From the NCBI GenBank assembly GCA_963575745.1, contig CAUYUJ010022418.1, forward strand, positions 1 to 59,871: a stretch of 59,871 bases of DNA. The letters are read 5' to 3'. The first letter of the stretch is position 1, and each line of letters begins with the position of its first letter. Shown here one piece after another: positions 9,886 to 21,359 of this stretch. This stretch comes from Prorocentrum cordatum (Eukaryota > Sar > Dinophyceae > Prorocentrales > Prorocentraceae). Below the pieces are notes generated by a model. It had not been told where the DNA came from. It searched no databases and saw nothing but the letters and a program-made list of their open reading frames with translations. The translations under genes were made by a program, and so were the position numbers.

Positions 9886-11120
9886 TTCCGGGGAGCTGGA
9901 GAGCTAGTTGGCAAGAAAAATCTCGACGGACCTTTTGCTGACTTTTGGTCGGTTGAAAATTTTGTTCTCGAAATTTGACCATTCGTTAGAGCTCTAGTAT
10001 TTTTTCCCATGATATTCGATCTTATTCCCGCTCGCCATCTTGATCTCAGCTCGATCGGGTAACTTTGAAGGCCAAAAAGCACAGGCGGGAACGGCCGTTT
10101 CGAGTCATCTTGATACGCGTTGTCGGTATTTTCTACTTAACTCGAGCTGTAGGGCAGCTACAGTGCTGGTAAGCACACCTATCGCACTCAGAATCATCAG
10201 GCGCGTTCGCCTGTTGAATCCACAGGTCTGAACTCGGTCTGCTAGCCGAGCTAGGTCCGGAAACCTATTCGTATTATTCGAGTCAACTTGATACGTGTTG
10301 TTGGATTTCTCTACTCAACTCGAGCTGTAGGGCAGCTACAGTGCTGGTAAGCACACCTATCGCACTCAGAATCATCACGCGCGTTCGCCTGTTGAATCCA
10401 GAGGTCTGAACTCGGTCTGCTAGCCCAGCTAGGTTCGCAAACCTATTCGTATTATTCGAGTCACCTTGGCAGACGCTCTCGATTTTCTGTACTTAACTCG
10501 AGCTGTAGGGCAGCTACAGGGCTCATTGTCACAGACATCGATGGGGAACCATGAGTCGCGTTCGTCTACTGAACCGAGAGCTCTGAACTCGGTCTGCTGC
10601 ACGAGTTAGGTTCGCGAAACTATTCGTATTGTCCGAGTCATCTTGAGAAGTGCTCTCGGTTTTCTGCACTTAACTCGTGTTTGGGGCCGGCTACAGTGCT
10701 GCGAGTCAGACATATCGATTTGAACACATGAGGCGCGTTTGTCGGTCGATTCCAGAGCTCGGAACTCGGTCTGCTGCTCGAACTAGGTCCGCAAAACTAT
10801 TCTATTATTCGAGTCGGTACTGTCGGTTTTCTGCACTTAACTCGAGCTGTAGGGGGGCTGCAGGGCTGGGAATCACATGAGTGGATTCGCAGACATCAGA
10901 CGCGGCCGCCTGTCGCATTCAGAGGTCTGAACTCGGTTTGATACTCGAACTGGGTTGCGAAACCGGTTGGTTTTTGTTAGCGTTATCTTGAGAGGTCTAT
11001 AATCGCTTGGGCTGAAAAACTAGTCGTTCTTTGGAGTTTTTCCCAGCACTTTATATATTCAGGAAGCTCTACGAGTCCCCCGGCGGTAAGAAAGGTTGAC
11101 GGTTTACCGCCGGCGCCCAG
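9886..11120 (+). mobile_element. Subfamily A element resuming after a B copy
   Basis: It begins within the H2 tail (TTCCGGGGAGCTGG), as at 4273, and runs through leader and satellite to H1A. The repeated use of the same break point at 4273 and 9886 may reflect a segmental duplication rather than two insertions. Confidence 0.68.
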
Positions 11121-12125
11121 TTCGAGTAAACTTGATACGCGTGGTCGGTATTTTCTTCTTACCTCGTAGAGCTCTTCGGCATCGATGAGCTAGAGAAATT
11201 CCGGCGCGGGGTGGAGCTAGTTGGCCGACCCGGCCAGAACGGACAAAGTGATAACTTTTGGGTGGTTTTGCGAATATTTGAAAGATATTTGACCATTTAT
11301 TTTGAGAAAGCAGATTTTTCGCACCTGTAGACGACTATAAGGGCCTCTGCGTCTTAATATGAGCTCTGTAGATGCGCTTTTACTATCAAAACACTTGGCG
11401 AAACCAACTTCATGTCGACATGGAAAAAATCACGTTTTCTTATTTTCGAGAAATGCTTCCAGAAGCCCTCTCTTTTGATGCTGAGCACTCTCACGCGTGC
11501 CAGGAGTTCTACGAGGTTCCCGGCGGTGTCCAGGTTGACGGTTCACCGCCGGCGCCAGTAACTCGAGCTGTAGGGCAGCTGCAGTGCTGGTAAGCACATC
11601 CATTGCATCCAGAATCATCAGGCGCGTTCGCCTGTTGAATCCATAGGTCTGAACTCGGTCTGCTAGCCGAGCTACGTGCGCAAACCTATTCGTATTATTC
11701 GAGTCAACTTGATACGCGTGGGTATTTTGTACTTAATTCGAGATACAGGGCAGCTACAGTGCTGGTAAGCACGCCTATCGCACTCAGAATCATCAGGGGC
11801 GTTCGTCCACCTGTTGGATCCAGTGCTCGGAACTCAGTCTGCTGCCCAAATTAGATCGGCACAACTTCTATATTGTTCGAGTCATTCTCAAAAGTGCTGT
11901 CGGTTTTCTGCACCTACATCGGGCCTGTAGGGGCGCGGCAGGGCTGGTAATGACAGAAGTCGATTCGCAGACATCAGACGCGTCCGCCTGTCGCATTCAG
12001 AGGTCAACAAATATTCACTATAAGTCGGAATGTTGGATTCGCGATTTTCTCAACTAACGTCAAGGTAGGAAGCTCTACGAGTCCCCGGCGGTAACCAAGG
12101 TTGACGGTTTACCGCCGGCGCCCAG
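11121..12125 (+). mobile_element. Subfamily A 3' part, interrupted by a B copy
   Basis: The satellite ends TTTTCTTCT at 11160 and resumes TAACTCGAGCTG at 11559. Joined, they give the usual CTTCTTAACTCGAG of a satellite unit. The copy closes with H1A at 12125. Confidence 0.72.
11161..11558 (+). mobile_element. Complete subfamily B element, about 400 bp
   Basis: H3, module C and H1B are all present. The satellite unit it interrupts is restored exactly on removal, apart from one T. Its stem left arm reads GGTGT, one pair less than the consensus. Confidence 0.74.
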
Positions 12126-12189
12126 TATCGTTCAAGGCGCCGTAACTCGTAGAGCTTCCCTTAGCAAGTTATTGCTGGAAGCTTAAGAG

Positions 12190-14504
12190 TAACTCGTAGA
12201 GCTTCCCTTAGCTAGTTATAGCTGGTAAGAGTAATTCCGGGACGCTGGAGAGCTAGTTGGCTCGAAAAAAAAGAACTGAACTTTTCACGACTTTTGCTCA
12301 GTTGAAAAATATTTTCTCGAAATTTGACCATTCGTTAGAGCTCTAGTATTTTTCCCGTGATATTCGATCTTATTCCCGCTCGCCATCTTGAACTCAGCTC
12401 GATCGGGTAACTTTGAAGGCCAAAAAGCACACTGGCGGGAACGGCCGTTTCGAGTCATACCTCGTAGAGCTCTTCGACGAGATGAGCTAAGAGGAATTCG
12501 GGCGCAGGGTGGAGCTAGTTGGCCGACCCGACCAAAAGAGACAATGTGTTAACCTGGGGTCGGTTTTTGGAACATTGTGCAAGATTTGACAATTCGTTTT
12601 CATAAGTTGGATTTTTCCTACCTACAATAAGCTATGGCGCATCTGCTGGTAAAATTTTCAGGGCTCTAGAAGCAATATTACTATCAAAAGACTTGCGGGA
12701 ACCGACTTTGCCCGCAGTACAGTTTGGCAGGTGACGGTGGTTGGCTTTACTTAACTCGAGCTGTCAGCAATCTACAGACCTCTCACGCACACCAGTCGAT
12801 GCAGAATGATCTGACGCGTCACACTGGAAGCTCGAGAGTTCCTCGAAATGGCTGAGTCAGGAGTTATGATCGAAATACCGTCTCTATGTATGCGTGTTGC
12901 GAACGGTGTTTCGATGATAATTCGAGCTGAGTGCATGCTATGCATGCCAGGTGCATTCCAATCGAAGCAGCGACATGCGAGACATCGAATGAGCCTCGAG
13001 AGTGCCCAAATTGATTAGAATTTTCAAAATTAATGAAAAATATCGATTTGTACAATTTTATATTTTTTGTGTCGGATGATTTTTTTCTAATTTATATCGA
13101 TCTATGGGTGACCTAGAGAGTTCTGGTGCATTTTTGTCGACGCAGAATGGTCTCGCGCTCTCACTGAGAGCGCGAGACTTCATATGAATAGCTTCGCTGG
13201 GAGTGAGAACTTTGGTCCAGCCGGCCGAGGCGGACAATGTGACAACTTTTGGGTGGTTTTGCAATTTTTTGAAAGATATTTGACAATTCATTTTGAAAAA
13301 GCAGATTTTTACTCCGAGCATTGAGATATAAACTTCGTTCCCTGATCAGCTCGGCCATCTAGAGTCATTTTCAGTACCAGTTCACTTGAAGGAACCGACT
13401 TCATGTTGACTCCGAAAAAATCTCAACTTGAAGTTTTTGTAGAAAAGCTCCCAGAAGCTCCCGCTTTGATGCTGAGCTTTCTCACGGATTCAAGGAGCTC
13501 TACGAGGTTCCCGGCGGTGACCAGGTTGACGGTTCACCGCCGGCGCCAGTCTTGATACGCGCTGTCGGTATTTTGTACTTAACTCGAGCTTCAGGACAGC
13601 TACAGAGCTGGTAAGCACAGCTATCGCACTCAGAATCATCAGGCGCGTTCGCCTGTTGAATCCAGAGGTCTGAACTCGGTCTGCCAGCCGAGCTAGGTCC
13701 GCAAACCTATTCGTATTCTTGGAGTCAACTTGATACGCGTTATCGGTATTTTCTACTTAACTCGAGCTGTAGGGCAGCTACAGTGCTGGTAAGCACACCT
13801 ATCGCACTCAGAATCATCAGGCGCGTTCGCCTGTTGACTCAATAGATCTGAACTCGATCTGCTAGCTGAGCTAGCTCCGCAAACCTATTCGTATTATTCG
13901 AGTGAACTTGATACGCGTTGTCGGTATTTTCTTCTTAACTCGAGCTTTAGGGAAGCCAGAGTGCTGGTAGGCACAGCTATCGCACTCAGAATCATCACGC
14001 GCGTTCGCCTGTTGAATCCATAGGTCTGAACTTGGTCTGCTAGCCGAGCTACGTGCGCAAACCTATTCGTATTATTCGAGTCAACTTGATACGCGTGGTG
14101 GGTATTTTGTACTTAATTCGAGATGCAGGGCAGCTACAGTGCTGGTAAGCACACCTATCGCACTCAGAATCATCAGGGGCGTTCGTCCGCCTGTTGGACC
14201 CAGAGCTCGGAACTCGGTCTGCTGCCTAAAATAGATTGGCACAACTTCTATATTGTTCGAGTCATTCTCAAAAGTGCTGTCGGTTTTCTGCACCTACATC
14301 GGGCCTGTAGGGGGCGGCAGGGCTGGTAATGACAGAAGTCGATTCGCAGACATCAGACGCGTCCGCCTGTCGCATTCAGAGGTCAACAAATATTCACTAT
14401 AAGTCGGAATGTTGGATGCGCGGTTTTCTCAACTAACGTCAAGGTAGGAAGCTCTACGAGTCCCCGGCGGTAACCAAGGTTGACGGTTTACCGCCGGCGC
14501 CCAG
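12190..14504 (+). mobile_element. Nested subfamily A element, itself interrupted by a B copy
   Basis: It inserted into AAGAG^TAATTCC of the host H2; the left flank AAGAG and right flank TAATTCCGG rejoin cleanly. Its H2 lacks GGAAGCT on the right arm. The leader ends GAGTCA at 12458, and the satellite resumes TCTTGATACGCG at 13550. Confidence 0.75.
12459..13549 (+). mobile_element. Long subfamily B element, about 1.09 kb
   Basis: H3 and H1B bound an unusually long body. A diverged C module is followed by 12760-13190, which is not found elsewhere in the window, and then by a normal C module. It contains a perfect 13-bp inverted repeat at 13150-13178. The flanks GAGTCA and TCTTGATACG rejoin to the normal leader-satellite junction. 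Confidence 0.72.
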
Positions 14505-14581
14505 TAATTCCGGCGCGCTGGAGAGCTAGTTGGCAAGAAAAATCTCGACGGACCTTTTGATGACTTTTGGTCGGTTGAAAA

Positions 14582-15821
14582 TAACTCGTAGAGCTTCCCT
14601 TAGCTAGTTATAGCTGGAAGCTAAGAGTAATTCCGGCGCGTTGGAGAGCTAGTTGGCAAGAAAAATCTCGACGGAACTTTTGCTGACTTTTGGTCGGTTG
14701 AAAATTTTGTTCTCGAAATTTGACAATTCGTTAGAGCTCTAGTATTTTTTCCCGTGATATTCGATCTTATTCCCGCTCGCCATCTTGATCTCAGCTCGAT
14801 CGGGTAACTTTGAAGGCCAAAAAGCACTCTGGCGGGAACGGCCGTTTCGAGTCATTTTTATATGCGCTGTCGATATTTTTTACTTGACTCGAGCTGTAGG
14901 GCAGCTACAGAGCTTGTAAGCACAGCTATCGCACTCAGAATCATCAGGCGCGTTCGCCTGTTGAATCCATAGGTCTGAACTCGGTCTGCTAGCCGAGCTA
15001 GGTCCGCAAACCTATTCGTATTATTCGAGTCAACTTGATACGCGTTGTCGCTATTCTCTACTTAACTCGAGCTGTAGGGCAGCTACAGTGCTGGTAAGCA
15101 CGCCTATCGCACGCAGAATGATCAGGCGCGGCCGCCAGTTGAATTCATAGGTCTGACCTCGGTCTGCTAGCCGAGCTAGGTCCGCAAAGCTATTCGTATT
15201 ATTCGAGTCAACTTGATACGTGTTGTCGGTATTTTCTACTTAACTCGAGCTGTAGGGCAGCTACAGTGCTGGTAAGCACGCCTATCGCACTCAGAATAAT
15301 CAGGCGCGTTCGCCTGTTGAATTAATAGGTCTGAACTCGATCCGCTAGTCGAGCTAGGTCCGCAAACCTATTCGTATTATTCGGGTCAACTTGATACGCG
15401 TTGTCGGTATTTTCTACTTAACTCGAGCTGTAGGGCAGCTACAGTGCTGGTAAGCACGCCTATCGCACTCAGGATAATCAGGCGCGTTCGCCTGTTGAAT
15501 CCAGAGCTCTGAACTCGGTCTGTTGCGCGATCTAGAATCACGAAACTGTTCGTATTCTTCCAGTCATCTTGAGAGCTACTGTCGGCGTTCTACACTTAGC
15601 TCGGGCTGTAGGGGGGCTGCAGGGCGGGTAATCACAGAAATCGATTCGGAGACATCAGACGCGTCCGTTTGTCGCATTCAGAGGTCCGAACTCGGTCTGA
15701 TACTCGAGTTGGGCTAAAAACTATTCGTTCTCTGCAATTTTCTTCGACATTATATGTTGTCAGGAAGCTCTACGAGTCCCCCGGCGGTAACAAAGGTTGA
15801 CGGTTTACCGCCGGCGCCCAG
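14582..15821 (+). mobile_element. Complete nested subfamily A element
   Basis: H2 (AGCT variant), leader, about five satellite units and H1A are present. Left flank GGTTGAAAA and right flank TTTTGTTGTCG rejoin to the leader of the host copy. The same target was used by the B copy at 4348. Confidence 0.76.
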
Positions 15822-16976
15822 TTTTGTTGTCGAAATTTGACAATTCGTTTGAGCTCTAGTATTTTTTCCCGTGATATTCGATCTTATTCCCGCTCGCCAT
15901 CTTGATCTCAGCTCGATCGGGTAACTTTGAAGGCCAAAAAGCGTCCCGGCGGGAACGACCGTTTCGAGTCATCATGATACGCGCTGTCGGTATTTTTTAC
16001 TTAACTCGAGCAGCAGGGCAGCTACAGAGCTGGTAAGCACAGCTATCGCACTCAGAATTATCAGGCGCGTTCGCCTGTTGAATCCAGAGGTCTGAACTCG
16101 GTCTGCCAGCCGAGCTAGCTCCACAATTCGTATTCTTCGAGTCATCTTAATAGACGCTCTCGGTTTTCTGTACTTAACTCGAGCGTTAGGGCAGCTACAG
16201 TGCTGGTAAGCACACCTCTCGCACTCATAATCATCACGCGCGTTCGCCTGTTCAACCCAGAGGTCTAAACTCGGTCTGCTAGCCGAGCTAGGTCCGCAAA
16301 TCTATTCGTATTATTCGAGTCATCTTGATAGACGCTCTCGGTTTTCTGCACTCAACACGAGCTGTAGGGCAGCTACAGTGCTCATTGTGACAGACATCGA
16401 TGGGGAATCATCAGTCGCGCTCGTTTATTGAACCGAGAGCTCTGAACTCGGTCTGTTGCCCGAGCTAGGTTCGCGAAACTGTTCGTATTGTCCGAATGAT
16501 CTTCAGACGTGCTCTCAATTTTCTGCACTCAACTCGTGCTGGGGAGGGCTACAGTGCTGCAGGTCACATATATCGATTTGCACACATCAGGCGCGTCTTT
16601 CGGTCGATTCCAGAGCTCGGAACTCGGTCTGCTGCTCGAACTAGGTTCGCAAAACTATTATATTATTCGAGTCGATACTGTCGGTTTTCTGCACTTAACT
16701 CGGGCTGTAGGGGGGCTTTTGGGCTGGAATCGCATGAGTGGATTCGCAGACATCAGACGCGCCCGCCTGTCGCATTCAGAGGTCTGAACTCGGTTTCATA
16801 CTCGAACTGGGTTGCAAAACTGTTTGTTTTTTGTTAGCGTTATCTTGAGAGGTCTGAAATCGCTTGGGCTTGAGAAATAGTGTTCTTTGGAGTTTTTCCC
16901 CACAGTATATATTGTCAGGAAGCTCTACGAGTCCCCCGGCGGTAAGAAAGGTTGACGGTTTACCGCCGGCGCCCAG

Positions 16977-17348
16977 TTTCAGGCGTCTGCGACGACGTTT
17001 CGAGCGTCTAATGCTATCCGGGTTTTTCCCGGATAGCTCCTTGGAGAGCTGAGGGTTTCAGAGAAGAAGCCGGAGATGGGTGGTGAGGAGCACGCGCCCA
17101 CCTCCGCCGGTCCACGATCCCCGGAGCAACTCGCCGGAGTTCGCAGCGTGTCCGGGAGCGTTGCTTCCTAGCGTTTCCCAATACGCGTGGCGGGTGCGCG
17201 AAGCGCTTCGGCAGAGCTTCGGAAGAGCTTCTGCAGTTCTTCCAGGAGCCAGGGAAATCTTCCTTGCGCGCTTTGCAGGGTCCCACACATCGTAAACGGC
17301 GCCCCTGCAAGCGTCTCCTGCGAGGTTTCCAGCGTCCCGCGCATCGTG
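16977..17348 (+). other. GC-rich sequence G between elements, with a perfect hairpin
   Basis: No recognisable gene is present. A perfect inverted repeat GCTATCCGGG (17013-17022) / CCCGGATAGC (17028-17037) encloses TTTTT. The AGAGAAGAAGCCGGA to TTCCCAATACG part is related to 20174-20292, so it is an older repeat into which the A and B elements inserted. Short open frames on both strands are unconvincing. Confidence 0.6.
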
Positions 17349-18332
17349 CCGTAGAGCTCTGAGGATAGAAGAGCTAGAGGAATTCGGCGACAGGCTGGAG
17401 CTAGTTGACGAAATTTCGAAATGGGACGCGACTATATCTTCCGAGGCCTGGCTCAGTCGATTTTGCAGTTCTAACAATTCGTTTGGGCTGCTATTTGCGC
17501 AGAGCGAAGCTTGACATTACAGAAGTTATCTCACAAATTCTTAGTTCATCCCGTCGAAAAAATCTCCCGAGCGAAGCCAGGGCCCGACTTCACGTTGGCA
17601 GTCCAAAACTATCTCGTAGAGCTCTTCGGCATCGATGAGCTAGAGGAATTCCGGCGCGGGGTGAGCTAGTTGGCCGACCCGACGAAACGAGACAATGTGA
17701 TAACCTTGGGTCGCGAAATGTCGAAAAGGGACGCGATCATACCTTCCGCCGCGGCCTGGCTCAGCCGATTTTGCAGTTCTAACAATTCGTTTGGGCTGCT
17801 ATTTGCGCAGAGCGAAGCTTGGCATTACAGAAGTTACTTCACAAATTCTTAGATCATTCCGTCTAAAAATTCTCCCGAGCGAAGCCGGGGACCGACTTCG
17901 CGTTGGCAGCCTAAAAATGCAATTTTCCAGTTTTGCAGAAAATGCCATCAGAAGCTATCACTTGCACTTCTAGTTCTCTCAGGCGTCTGCTTGCACTTCT
18001 AGTGCCTCGTAGAGCTCTGATGGTAGAAGAGCTAGAGGAATTCGGCGACAGGGTGGAGCTAGTTGGCGAAATGTCGAAAAGGGACGCGATCATACCTTCC
18101 GCGGCCTGGCTCAGCCGATTTTGCAGTTCTAACAATTCGTTTGGGCTGCTATTTGCGCAGAGCGAAGCTTGGCATTACAGAAGTTACCTCACAAATTCTT
18201 AGTTCATTCCGTCGAACAAATCTTCCGAGCGAAGCCAGGAACCGACTTCACATTGGCAGTCCAAAAATACCTCGTAGAGCTCTTCGGCATCGATGAGCTA
18301 GAGGAATTCCGGCGTGGGGTGGAGCTAGTTGG
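17349..18332 (+). repeat. Three D modules of about 205 bp, each preceded by an H3-like end
   Basis: D copies at about 17409-17610, 17710-17925 and 18066-18268 share GGGACGCGA, GCCTGGCTCAG, GATTTTGCAGTTCTAACAAT and a GCGAAGC-rich end. Each is entered through an H3-type CTCGTAGAGCTC sequence, and two of the H3 copies have an alternative loop. No H1 hairpin closes them, so they may be 3'-truncated members of another B-like subfamily. Confidence 0.65.
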
Positions 18333-19145
18333 CCGACCCGACCAAAAGAGAGAATGTGATAACCTTGGGTCAGCTTTGCTTTGATTTGAAAGATATTTGA
18401 CAGTTCATTTTGAGAACCGGTATTCTTTCTCACGTGTAGTGGGTTATGCCGCGTCTGCCAGTTAAATTCTCAGGTCCGTAGCTGCAATATTACTATCAAA
18501 AGACTTTCTGGAACCAACTGCGTTCCGAGTCATCTTGGCACGCGTTCACGGTTTTCTGTACTTAACTCGAGATTTCGAGAGCTACAGAGCTGATGCTTAC
18601 AGAAACCGATTCAGAATGATCAGGCGCGTTCGCCTGTTGCATCCAGAGGCCTGAACTCGGTCTGCTACTCGAGCTAGGTCCGTAAAAGTCATCTTCACCA
18701 GTGGTGCCGGTTTTCTGTACTCAACTCAAGATTCAGAGGAGCTACAGAGCTGGTACGCACATAAACTGATTGCGTCTCTTGCATCGAGAGGCCTGAACTC
18801 GTTCTGCTAGTCGAGCTAGGTCCACAGCACTATTCGTATTTCTCAAGTTCTCCTTAGAGGCGCTGTCGGTATTCTGCACTTAACTCTAGCTGTAGCACAG
18901 CTACAGAGGTGGTACGCACAGAAACCGATACAGAATCATCAAGGGCGTTTGGCTGAAGCATCTAGAGCTCTGAACAGAGTCTGCTTCTCGAGTTAAGTCC
19001 GCAAAACTATTTGTACGCGATCGATTTTTTAGAGTTTTTTTGGCTCTCGCTTGCTTGTTTCACGTGTTCCGAGGAGCTGGGCAAGAAAAGAGCTGTGCGA
19101 GGTCCCCAGCGGTAACCAGGTTGACGGTTTACCGCCGGCGCCCAG
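18333..19145 (+). mobile_element. Diverged element remnant: C-like block, satellite, H1 variant
   Basis: A diverged C module (to about 18525) is followed by about three diverged satellite units and a 3' hairpin with core AGCTGTGCGAGG and left arm CCAGCGGTAA, which pairs imperfectly. The lower similarity suggests an older copy. Confidence 0.6.
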
Positions 19146-20173
19146 TTATTGCTGGAAGCTAAGAGCAATTCCGGCGCGCCCCACAGCTAGTTGGCTCGAA
19201 AAATCTCGATTGAACTTTTGACAACTTTTGGTCGGTTGAAAATTTTGTTCTCGCAATTTGACAATTCGTTAGAGCTCTAGTATTTTTGCCCGTGATATTC
19301 GATCTCATTCCCGCTCGCCATCTTGATCTGAGCTCGATCGGGTGAATATTATTATCGAAAAGCACTGTGGCGGGATCGGCCGTTTTGAGTCATCTTGATA
19401 TGCGCTGACGGTTTTCTGAACATAACTCGAGCTCTAGGGCGGCTACAGAGCTGGTAAGCACAGCTAATGCATGTATAATGATCAGGCGCGTTCGCCTGTT
19501 GAATCCAGAGGTCTGAACTCGGTCTGCTAGCCGAGCTAGTGCCACAAACCTGTTCGTATTATTCGAGTCATTTTGATAGAACCGCTCGGTTTTCTGCACT
19601 TAACTCGAGCTGTAGGACAGCTACAGAGCTGATATTCAGAGGCACCAATCCAGAATCATCGGTTGCGTTTCTCTGTCGACTCCAGAGCTGTGAACTCGGC
19701 CTGCTGCCCGATCTAGAATCGCGAAACTTTTTGTATCGTTCGAGTCGCTTGCGAGATAATGTCGGTTATCTAGACTTAACTCGGGCTGTAGGGGGGGCTG
19801 CATGGCTGGTAATCACTGGGATCGATTTGAAGACATGAGGCGCGTCCGCATGTCGAATACAGAGCTCTGAACTCTGTCTGCTGCCCGAACTAGGTCCGCG
19901 AAACTATTCCTATTGTTCGAGTCATCCTGAGAGGTGCTGTCGGGTTTCTGCACTTAACTCGGGCTGTAGGGGGGCTGCAGGGCTGGTAATGAGAGGAGTC
20001 GATTCGCAGACATCAGACGCGTCCGTCTGCTGTCGCATTCAGAGGTCAAAAATTATTCACTATAAGTCAGATTGTTGGTAAGTGCTGTCTGTTTTCTCAA
20101 CTTAAGTCGAGTTAGGAAGCTCTACGAGTCCCCCGGCGGTAACCAAGGTTGACGGTTTACCGCCGGCGCCCAG
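19146..20173 (+). mobile_element. Subfamily A element resuming inside its H2
   Basis: It begins with the right half of H2 (TTATTGCTGGAAGC), then has leader, diverged satellite and H1A (loop AACCAAGGTTGACGG). The left half of H2 lies beyond the inserted older-type copy. Confidence 0.7.
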
Positions 20174-20292
20174 TTAGAGAAGAAGCCGGACGGTGCGCGT
20201 ACGCCGCCGCACCCTTTCGCCCACCGCTCCACGTGCCCTTCCGTGGGGGTTCGTGTTCCGCAGCGTGTCCCGGAGCGTCTGTTCCAATACGT
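20174..20292 (+). other. GC-rich sequence G, second copy, interrupted
   Basis: It is related to 17056-17190 (AGAGAAGAAGCCGGA to TTCCAATACG). It continues at 23473 with TCCCGTAGAACG once the B element 20293-23472 is removed. No gene is recognised. Confidence 0.55.
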
Positions 20293-21359
20293 ACCTCGTA
20301 GAGCTCTTCGGCATCGATGAGCTAGAGGAATTCCGGCGCGGGGTGGAGCTAGTAACTCGTAGAGCTTCCCCTAGCAAGTTATTGCTGGACGCTAAGAGTA
20401 ATTCCGGCGCGCCCCAGAGCTAGTTGGCTCGAAAAATCTCGACTGAACTTTTCACAACTTTTAGTCAGTTGAAAATTTTGTTCTCGAAATATGACAAGTC
20501 GTTAGAGCTCTAGTTTTTTTCCCGTGATATTCGATCTTATTCCCGCTCGCCATCTTGATCTCAGGTCGATCGGGTGAATATTACTATCGGAAAGCACTCC
20601 GGCGGGATCGGCCGTTTCGAGTCATCTTGATACACGGTGACGGTTTTCCCAAGATAACTCAAGCTTCAGCGCAGCTACAGAGCTGGTAAGCACAGCTAAT
20701 GCATGCAGAATGATCAGGCGCGTTCGCCTGTTGAATCTAGAGGTCTGAACTCGGTCTGCTAGCCGAGCTAGGTGCGCAAACCTATTCGTATTATTCGAGT
20801 CATCTTGACAGGCGCTCTCGGTTTTCTGTACTTAACTCGAGATGTAGGACAGCCACAGATCTGATATTTACAGGAACTGATTCATAATCATCAGTTGCGT
20901 TTGTCTGTCGAATCCAGAGCTCTGAACTCGGTTTCTTGCCCGATCTAGGATCACAAAATTATTCGTATTGGTCGAGTCATCTTGAGAAGTGCTATCGGTT
21001 TTCTTCACTCAACTCGCGCTGAGGGGGGCGACAGTTGTTGTTGTCACAGGAATCAATTTACAGAGATCAGGCGTGTTCGTCTGTCGAATCGAGAGCTCGG
21101 AACTCGGTCTGCTGCCCAAACTAGGTCCGCATAATTATTTTGTTGTTCGAGTCATCCTGAGAGATGCTGTCGGTTTTCCGCACTTAACTCGGGCTGTAGG
21201 GGTGGTAATGAGGAGTCGATTCGCAGACATCAGACGCGTCCGCCTGTCGCATTCAGAGGTCAAAAAATATTCACTATGAGTCGGAATGTTGGTAGGTGCT
21301 GTCGGTTGTCTCAACTGAAGTCGAGCTAGGAAGCTCTACGAGTCCCCCGGCGGTAACCA

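Larger units (their letters stand above)
12143..16976 (+). mobile_element. Subfamily A element carrying two nested A copies
   Basis: The host copy consists of 12143-12189, 14505-14581 and 15822-16976. Joined, these give an ordinary A element: H2, TAATTCCGGCGCGC tail, TTGGCAAG, GGTTGAAAA, leader, satellite and H1A. Inside are 12190-14504 and 14582-15821, and the first of these holds a B copy, so three insertion levels are visible. Confidence 0.76.
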
